Part shown: one piece after another, positions 21,339-26,419 of the stretch
How positions within the stretch are numbered: the stretch's first letter is position 1
How the letters are laid out: every line of letters starts with the position of its first letter
Source of the DNA: an uncultured Pelagibacteraceae bacterium
GTDB lineage: Bacteria > Pseudomonadota > Alphaproteobacteria > Pelagibacterales > Pelagibacteraceae
Length of the DNA: 26,419 bases
Assembly: GCA_902608305.1 (NCBI GenBank)
Contig: CACLNK010000006.1
Span: forward strand, 1-26,419
Direction: 5' to 3'
Made by a program: the position numbers and the translations under genes
The notes under the pieces: model-generated
What the model saw: only the letters and a program-made list of their open reading frames with translations
Told to the model about the DNA's origin: nothing
Database searches by the model: none

Positions 21339-23298
21339 TTCCGGAGATACAAGCATAAGAAAATCCAAAATAATTAGTAGGAGAATATTTATTATTTCTA
21401 TTGCAAAAGTTGTAGTTTTTACTGGTATTATAGGTAGACTTTTTTCTTTGCAAGTAAACGAAAATAAAAAATATCTTAGACTGTCTGATAAAAATAGATT
21501 GAGAGAATGGAAGCTTCCACCAGTACGTGGTGAATTTTTCGATTATTTTGGAAATACTGTAGCGGGTAATATGGAAGTGTATCGATTACATGTTGTTCCA
21601 GAGCAAGTTGAAAATTTTAATAATCTTATGGTAAGATTAAAAAATATTCTTGATTTAAGTGATAAAGAATATTCGAAAATAGTTAATAAAAAAAATAAAC
21701 AAAAACCTTGGGAAACTATAATTATTTCTGAAAATTTATCTTGGGAGCAATTTTCAAAACTAAACTTATATCTTCATGAGCTTGATGGAGCTAAACCAGT
21801 TTTATCTGTTTCAAGATACTATCCTTATAAAGAAAATTTTACTCATGTTTTAGGCTATCTTTCAAGAGCCAGCGTTTCAGACTTGGAGGAAAACGAATCT
21901 ATAAAAAAAAATTATGTACCAGGCCTTAAAGTTGGAAAATCAGGTTTAGAAAAAACATTTGAAAAAGATTTGATTGGCACTAATGGTGTTCAAAGATATG
22001 AAGTTAATGCTTATGGCAAAAGAATAAACCAACTTGATCACACTGTAGGAAAAAAAGGAAAAAATATTACATTGACAGTTGATGCCGAAGTTCAAAAATT
22101 CGCCAATGATATTCTAATAGGTAAATCTGGATCTATTTCAGTAATGGATATTTATACTGGAGAAATTGTTGCTTTACATTCATCCCCGTCATTTGATCCA
22201 AATCTATTTCTTCATGGAATTAGCATCAATGATTGGAAATTAATTAGAGAAAATCCTTTAAAACCTTTATTAAACAAAACAGTTTCTGGATTATATTCTC
22301 CTGGCTCAACTATTAAACCCATTGTAGCTTTGTCTGCTCTTGAAAATGATGTGATTTCTCCAAATATGAAAGTTAAATGTACAGGAAAAATAGAATTGTA
22401 CGATCATACTTATCACTGTTGGAAGGAAAAAGGTCATGGATATATGAATCTTAGAAATGCAATTAAACAATCTTGTGATACTTACTTTTATGAAGTTTCG
22501 AGAAGATTAGGAGTTGATCGATTAAATGTAACTGCAAAAAAATTTGGTCTTGGAAGTCAAGTTTTAAATGGAATTTTTGAAAATGAAAAAAAAGGCCTTG
22601 TTCCTTCTACAAAATGGAAAAAAAATAATCTTGGACGAGGATGGGTTTTAGGAGAAACTTTACTTACAGGAATAGGTCAAGGTTATATTCAAACTACCCC
22701 TCTACAACTATGTTTGATGACAGCTCAACTTGCAAACGGTGGATTTAAAATACATCCAAGAATAATTTTAGATAAAAGTTATGAAGATTATGAAACTATT
22801 AAAAAAAAAATGTCTCAAAATATTGTAGAAAGAGAAGATGTTCAAATGGGATTAATTCCAACAAGCGATGGATTAATTAATTCTTCTGAAAACAAATATA
22901 GTATTCTTTTTAGAAACCAGGAAAATGTAAAATTCGTTTTAGAAGCTATGTTTGGATCGACAAATGAACTCTTTGGCACATCATATAAATCAAGAATTGA
23001 AGATAAAAAATATCAATTTGCTGGAAAAACAGGTACAGCACAAGTAAAAAGGATAACAGAAAAAGCTAGAGAGCTTGATTTAAAAACAGAGCAAATACCT
23101 TATGAGGAAAGAGATCATGCTCTTTATATAGCTTATGGTCCTTACAAAAATCCAAGGTATGCAGCAAGTATTATCATTGAACATGGAGGATCTGGCAGTA
23201 AAGCTGCGGCGCCAATTGCAACAAAATTATTTAAACTAGTTATTGATCGTCATGAGATAAGGGAAAAAATTAAACAAAAAGAAATTCAAACTATTTAA
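21331..23298 (+). CDS. mrdA: Penicillin-binding protein 2 (elongation transpeptidase)
   Basis: A 655-residue class B penicillin-binding protein that cross-links peptidoglycan during side-wall elongation together with RodA. A basic N-terminus and one membrane helix (about 19-38) are followed by the non-catalytic pedestal domain (LPPVRGEFFDYFGN, then GLKVGKSGLEKTFEKDLIG). The transpeptidase motifs are SPGSTIKP with nucleophile Ser326 and Lys329, S381-C-D383 in QSCDTYFYEVSRRLG, and K566-T-G568 in FAGKTGTAQVKR. An insertion-like stretch (about 500-555) precedes KTG and has few conserved features. The start overlaps mreD by eight bases, and the stop lies right next to the rodA ATG. Confidence 0.96.
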   Translation: MISSGDTSIRKSKIISRRIFIISIAKVVVFTGIIGRLFSLQVNENKKYLRLSDKNRLREWKLPPVRGEFFDYFGNTVAGNMEVYRLHVVPEQVENFNNLMVRLKNILDLSDKEYSKIVNKKNKQKPWETIIISENLSWEQFSKLNLYLHELDGAKPVLSVSRYYPYKENFTHVLGYLSRASVSDLEENESIKKNYVPGLKVGKSGLEKTFEKDLIGTNGVQRYEVNAYGKRINQLDHTVGKKGKNITLTVDAEVQKFANDILIGKSGSISVMDIYTGEIVALHSSPSFDPNLFLHGISINDWKLIRENPLKPLLNKTVSGLYSPGSTIKPIVALSALENDVISPNMKVKCTGKIELYDHTYHCWKEKGHGYMNLRNAIKQSCDTYFYEVSRRLGVDRLNVTAKKFGLGSQVLNGIFENEKKGLVPSTKWKKNNLGRGWVLGETLLTGIGQGYIQTTPLQLCLMTAQLANGGFKIHPRIILDKSYEDYETIKKKMSQNIVEREDVQMGLIPTSDGLINSSENKYSILFRNQENVKFVLEAMFGSTNELFGTSYKSRIEDKKYQFAGKTGTAQVKRITEKARELDLKTEQIPYEERDHALYIAYGPYKNPRYAASIIIEHGGSGSKAAAPIATKLFKLVIDRHEIREKIKQKEIQTI

Positions 23299-24423
23299 AT
23301 GTTAAATAAACTTTCATTTTCGGGACGAATAACTTTTTTTCAAAAAATTAGATCCTTGGATTATTGGTTATTAGTTTGTATTTTGTTACTTGGGTTAATA
23401 AGTAGTTTTTCCATGTATTCATCTGAAGGTGGTCAGATATTATATTATACGGAGAGCCATATTATTCGATTTACAGTTTTTTTTTCATTAATGTTGGCCA
23501 TATCTTTTGTTCGTCCTAAGTTTTGGCATGCTACGGGTTATTTATTTTTTGTAATTGTTATGGGTTTGTTATTTTATGTTTCTTTATTTGGTATAACAGC
23601 ATCAGGTTCACAGAGATGGATAAATTTATATTTTATCAATTTACAACCCTCAGAACTAATGAAGATTGCAATTATAATTTGTTTTGCAAAATATTATCAC
23701 AGACTCCAAATTAACAATATAAATAGATTTCAAAATTTATTAATACCAATTGTTATTTTGATACTTCCTATAGTGTTGGTTTTAAGCCAACCAGATCTTG
23801 GAACTTCTATTTTAATTGCATTAAGTGGACTAGCTGTTATTTGGTTATCGGGTGTAAATATAAAATATTTTATTTATTCTTTATTGATTTTTATAGTTTC
23901 AGCACCTTTTGTTATTACGTTTTTAGAACCATATCAAAAGTTAAGAATATTAGCTTTTTTTAATCCCGAAAGAGATCCTTTAGGTTCAGGTTACCAAATT
24001 ATCCAATCTAAAATTGCAGTTGGTTCGGGTGGTCTATATGGAAAAGGTTTTTTAAAAGGTACTCAAAGTTATTTAGAATTTTTACCTGAAAAACATACAG
24101 ACTTTATTTTCACACTGTTTTCAGAAGAACACGGTTTTATTGGATCTCTGGCCTTGTTACTAATATATGTAATTATGATTTACAGAATTATTTTAATTGG
24201 ATCAATTTGCAGAACCTTTTTTAGTAAGCTTTTTTGTTATGGTTTTGGTTCAGCAATTTTTATATATATTGTTGTAAATATGTCTATGGTTTTAGGAATG
24301 GTTCCAATCGTAGGCTCTCCACTTCCTATTATGTCATACGGAGGATCTTCCATGTTGGCAACAATGACCGGTCTTGGTATTGTGATGGGTTGCAGAATTT
24401 ATAATAAAGAATTGATAGTTTAA
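23299..24423 (+). CDS. rodA: RodA, SEDS-family peptidoglycan glycosyltransferase
   Basis: A 374-residue SEDS protein with about ten membrane helices, which polymerises lipid II into glycan strands as partner of PBP2. Characteristic segments are GSQRWINLYFINLQPSELMKI with a conserved Arg-Trp-x-x-Leu, LVLSQPDLGTSILIALSG, GSGGLYGKGFLKGTQSYLEF followed by LPEKHTDFIFTLFSEE (the catalytic external loop) and VPIVGSPLPIMSYGGSSML near the C-terminus. Gene order after mrdA separates it from FtsW. The start ATG begins at the base after the PBP2 stop, so the pair should be made together. It is the last gene of the elongasome run and faces the formate dehydrogenase gene tail to tail across 19 AT-rich bases. 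Confidence 0.96.
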   Translation: MLNKLSFSGRITFFQKIRSLDYWLLVCILLLGLISSFSMYSSEGGQILYYTESHIIRFTVFFSLMLAISFVRPKFWHATGYLFFVIVMGLLFYVSLFGITASGSQRWINLYFINLQPSELMKIAIIICFAKYYHRLQINNINRFQNLLIPIVILILPIVLVLSQPDLGTSILIALSGLAVIWLSGVNIKYFIYSLLIFIVSAPFVITFLEPYQKLRILAFFNPERDPLGSGYQIIQSKIAVGSGGLYGKGFLKGTQSYLEFLPEKHTDFIFTLFSEEHGFIGSLALLLIYVIMIYRIILIGSICRTFFSKLFCYGFGSAIFIYIVVNMSMVLGMVPIVGSPLPIMSYGGSSMLATMTGLGIVMGCRIYNKELIV

Positions 24424-24442
24424 TAAAAAATATATTATCTTT

Positions 24443-26419
24443 TTAAGTTGGAGTAACTTCAGCTTGTTTTTTTTCTACTACAACTTCTGTTTTAAATTTA
24501 TTTGAAATTTTTTGTACTTCTACTGAAGAAACTTTATATTCAGCACACATAGTTTCTTCATCTTTACCGTGTCCTGTTACCATATTGACCATATGTTCTG
24601 GAAAGTGGAACGTAGTAAAAACAATACCTTCTTTTACCCTATCTGTTACCTCAACTTTTAAAGAAACTTCTCCTCTTCCAGAATAAAGTCTTGCAACATC
24701 ACCGGTGTTTAACTCTCTATATTTTGCATCTTTTGGGTGAACTAACAAAATATCTTCATCTACAATATTAATATTTTTTGTCCTTCTAGTCATAGTTGCA
24801 GCATTGTAGTGTTGTAGAACTCTACTTGTTGTTAAAATTAATGGATAATCTTTTTTATTATTTTTAATTTCTTCAGATTCTTTCCAGTCAAAATATTTTA
24901 TTCTTCCTTTTCCTAATTTAAAAGTTTCTTTGTGTAATATTTTTGTATCTGTACCATCTTCTTGGACGGGCCATTGCAACCCTAGATTGCCTAACCTTTC
25001 ACGTGAAACTCCTTTAAAGAAAGGAACTACATCTGCAATTTCTTTTAACACTTCATCGGCATCATATAATTTTTGATCATATCCAAGTTTTTGCATCATT
25101 TCTGTAACAATTAATCCATCTGGTTTTGTTCCTGGTAGAGGTTCTGCAGCTTTGTTAACCCTTTGAATTCTTCGTTCAGTATTTGTGAAGGTACCATCTT
25201 TTTCCAAGAAAGTTGTTCCAGGTAAAACTACATCTGCATGTTTAGCAGTTTCGCTCATAAATATTTCTTGAACTACTAACAAGTCTAATGCATTCATTGC
25301 TTTAGCAACGTGAGCACTATTAGGGTCCGTTTGGACGACATCTTCACCAATAATCCATACTGCCCTTACTTCTCTATTTATTGCTGCATCAAAAATTTGT
25401 GGAATTTTTAATCCAGCTTTTGTTGGGTGAACAACTCCATATTTTTCAGTATAAAAATCTTGATTTTTTTTATCGACAACAGGAAAATAACCCGCACCTT
25501 GATGAGGTTGACAACCCATATCAGCTGCACCTTGAACATTATTTTGCCCTCTTAATGGATTAACTCCAACGCCTTTTCTTCCAATATTTCCTGTAATCAT
25601 TGCAAGATCAGCAATTAACATTACTGTTTTTGAACCTTGTTCCTGTTCAGTAACTCCCAGACCGTGAAACTCCATTGAATTTTTTGCAGTAGCGTAAGCA
25701 ATAGCTGCTTCTTTTACTTGCTGTTTGTCAACTCCTGCAACTTTAGCTAATTGATCTATATCTAGTTTTTCAATTTCTTTAAGAAAGTTTTCGAAACCTT
25801 CTGTTCTACTTAAAATAAAATCTTCTTTGTACAATTTAGATTTTACTATGAAATATAACATCATATTTAAAACTGCTACATTTGTTCCAGGTCTTAATCT
25901 AATATGATAATCGGCTAATTTAGCTACTTCAGTTGTTATTGGATCTAATACAATCAGTTTTTTACCTTTCATTACTTGTTGTTTAATTTTTGCTCCTGTT
26001 ACTGGATGTGCATTAGTTGGATTAGCACCAATCACCAAGAAAAGATCTGCATGATATATATCTTCTGTTGAATTAGTTGCTGCACCTGTTCCAAAAGTTT
26101 GTTGCATACCCCAGGCTGTTGGTGAGTGACAAATTCTTGCACAACAATCAATATTATTTGTTCCAATTGCTGCTCTAATCATTTTTTGAAAAACATAATT
26201 TTCTTCATTAGTGCATCTTGCTGAAGAAATACCTGCAACAGCATCAGGTCCATTTTCTTTTATAATTTTGTCTAATTTATCTTTTATATAATCATAAGCT
26301 TCATCCCATGATGCTTCTTGAAATTTTCCATTTCTTTTAATTAATGGAGATCTTAATCTATCTTTATGATCATAAAATCCAAATGCATATCTACCTTTTA
26401 TACAAGTGTGCCCCGCATT
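24443..26419 (-). CDS. fdhA: Formate dehydrogenase alpha subunit (molybdopterin), N-terminus outside window
   Basis: The frame stays open to the last base of the window, giving 658 visible residues; the ATG at 26180-26182 is internal, and the gene extends upstream with CIKGRYAFGFYDHKDRLRSP. It belongs to the molybdopterin oxidoreductase family. The Mo ligand is a cysteine in ARICHSPTA (codon at 26129-26131), so no selenocysteine is used. Family landmarks include GANPTNAHPVTGAKI, GVNPLRGQNNVQGAADMG, and the C-terminal dinucleotide-binding domain with LTTSRVLQHYNAATMTRR and FHFPEHMVN. The enzyme oxidises formate to CO2 and, in NAD-linked forms, passes electrons through Fe-S clusters to a beta subunit. 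Those N-terminal cluster domains lie outside the window. A Glu/Lys/Val-rich tail ends the protein. Confidence 0.92.
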   Translation of the reverse strand, partial: NAGHTCIKGRYAFGFYDHKDRLRSPLIKRNGKFQEASWDEAYDYIKDKLDKIIKENGPDAVAGISSARCTNEENYVFQKMIRAAIGTNNIDCCARICHSPTAWGMQQTFGTGAATNSTEDIYHADLFLVIGANPTNAHPVTGAKIKQQVMKGKKLIVLDPITTEVAKLADYHIRLRPGTNVAVLNMMLYFIVKSKLYKEDFILSRTEGFENFLKEIEKLDIDQLAKVAGVDKQQVKEAAIAYATAKNSMEFHGLGVTEQEQGSKTVMLIADLAMITGNIGRKGVGVNPLRGQNNVQGAADMGCQPHQGAGYFPVVDKKNQDFYTEKYGVVHPTKAGLKIPQIFDAAINREVRAVWIIGEDVVQTDPNSAHVAKAMNALDLLVVQEIFMSETAKHADVVLPGTTFLEKDGTFTNTERRIQRVNKAAEPLPGTKPDGLIVTEMMQKLGYDQKLYDADEVLKEIADVVPFFKGVSRERLGNLGLQWPVQEDGTDTKILHKETFKLGKGRIKYFDWKESEEIKNNKKDYPLILTTSRVLQHYNAATMTRRTKNINIVDEDILLVHPKDAKYRELNTGDVARLYSGRGEVSLKVEVTDRVKEGIVFTTFHFPEHMVNMVTGHGKDEETMCAEYKVSSVEVQKISNKFKTEVVVEKKQAEVTPT

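Noticed and set aside
24424..24442. Bidirectional terminator between rodA and the formate dehydrogenase gene
   Set aside because: The 19 bases are A/T only apart from one C; no GC stem can form, so an intrinsic terminator cannot be supported.
1..26419. CRISPR arrays, tRNA genes, insertion sequences, attachment sites
   Set aside because: No regularly spaced repeats, cloverleaf-like sequence, transposase or integrase was seen on either strand; A-rich runs reflect base composition.

Overview
The window is very AT-rich, tightly packed alphaproteobacterial DNA. Gene order, short or overlapping gene junctions and protein sequences fit a streamlined marine SAR11 (Pelagibacterales) chromosome; this is inferred from recall, since no search was possible. 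There is no tRNA, rRNA, insertion sequence, phage gene or CRISPR array, and no gene-free stretch over 300 bases (the longest is 170 bases, 13087-13256).

Layout. (1) 1-3308: the end of a cell-surface carbohydrate block: the tail of a ChbG/HpnK-type deacetylase, a GNAT acyltransferase, a polytopic membrane protein resembling GT-C glycosyltransferases, and a convergent family 2 glycosyltransferase. (2) 3385-5143: thyX (flavin-dependent thymidylate synthase) convergent with and overlapping an Mrp/ApbC-type Fe-S carrier ATPase. (3) 5193-13086: one same-strand run with almost no spacers: hflK, hflC, a DUF2065 micro-protein, a Do-family protease, miaA, ilvB, ilvH, ilvC, joining membrane protein quality control, tRNA modification and branched-chain amino acid synthesis. 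(4) 13087-17255: a three-gene unit with its own predicted promoter and a short, GC-rich leader able to fold: DUF4956 membrane protein, a membrane-anchored CotH-family kinase with a C-terminal beta-helix, and a VTC-domain protein of the polyphosphate polymerase superfamily. It lies between ilvC and leuA and looks like an accessory insertion in a housekeeping neighbourhood. (5) 17353-24423: leuA followed without a gap by the rod-shape/elongasome genes mreB, mreC, mreD, mrdA (PBP2) and rodA. (6) 24443 to the window end, minus strand: most of a molybdenum formate dehydrogenase alpha subunit, cut by the window edge.

The most interesting part is 13160-17255. A near-consensus promoter drives a leader of about 64 nt in which a G-tract/C-tract hairpin and a possible loop-to-Shine-Dalgarno pseudoknot could control translation of the DUF4956-CotH-VTC operon. 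That operon combines a putative protein kinase with a polyphosphate-type polymerase fold at the membrane, and its function is not established to my knowledge. Secondary points are possible leaderless promoters for hflK and thyX, an inverted repeat inside the predicted leuA promoter, and the coupling of leuA to the cell-shape operon.
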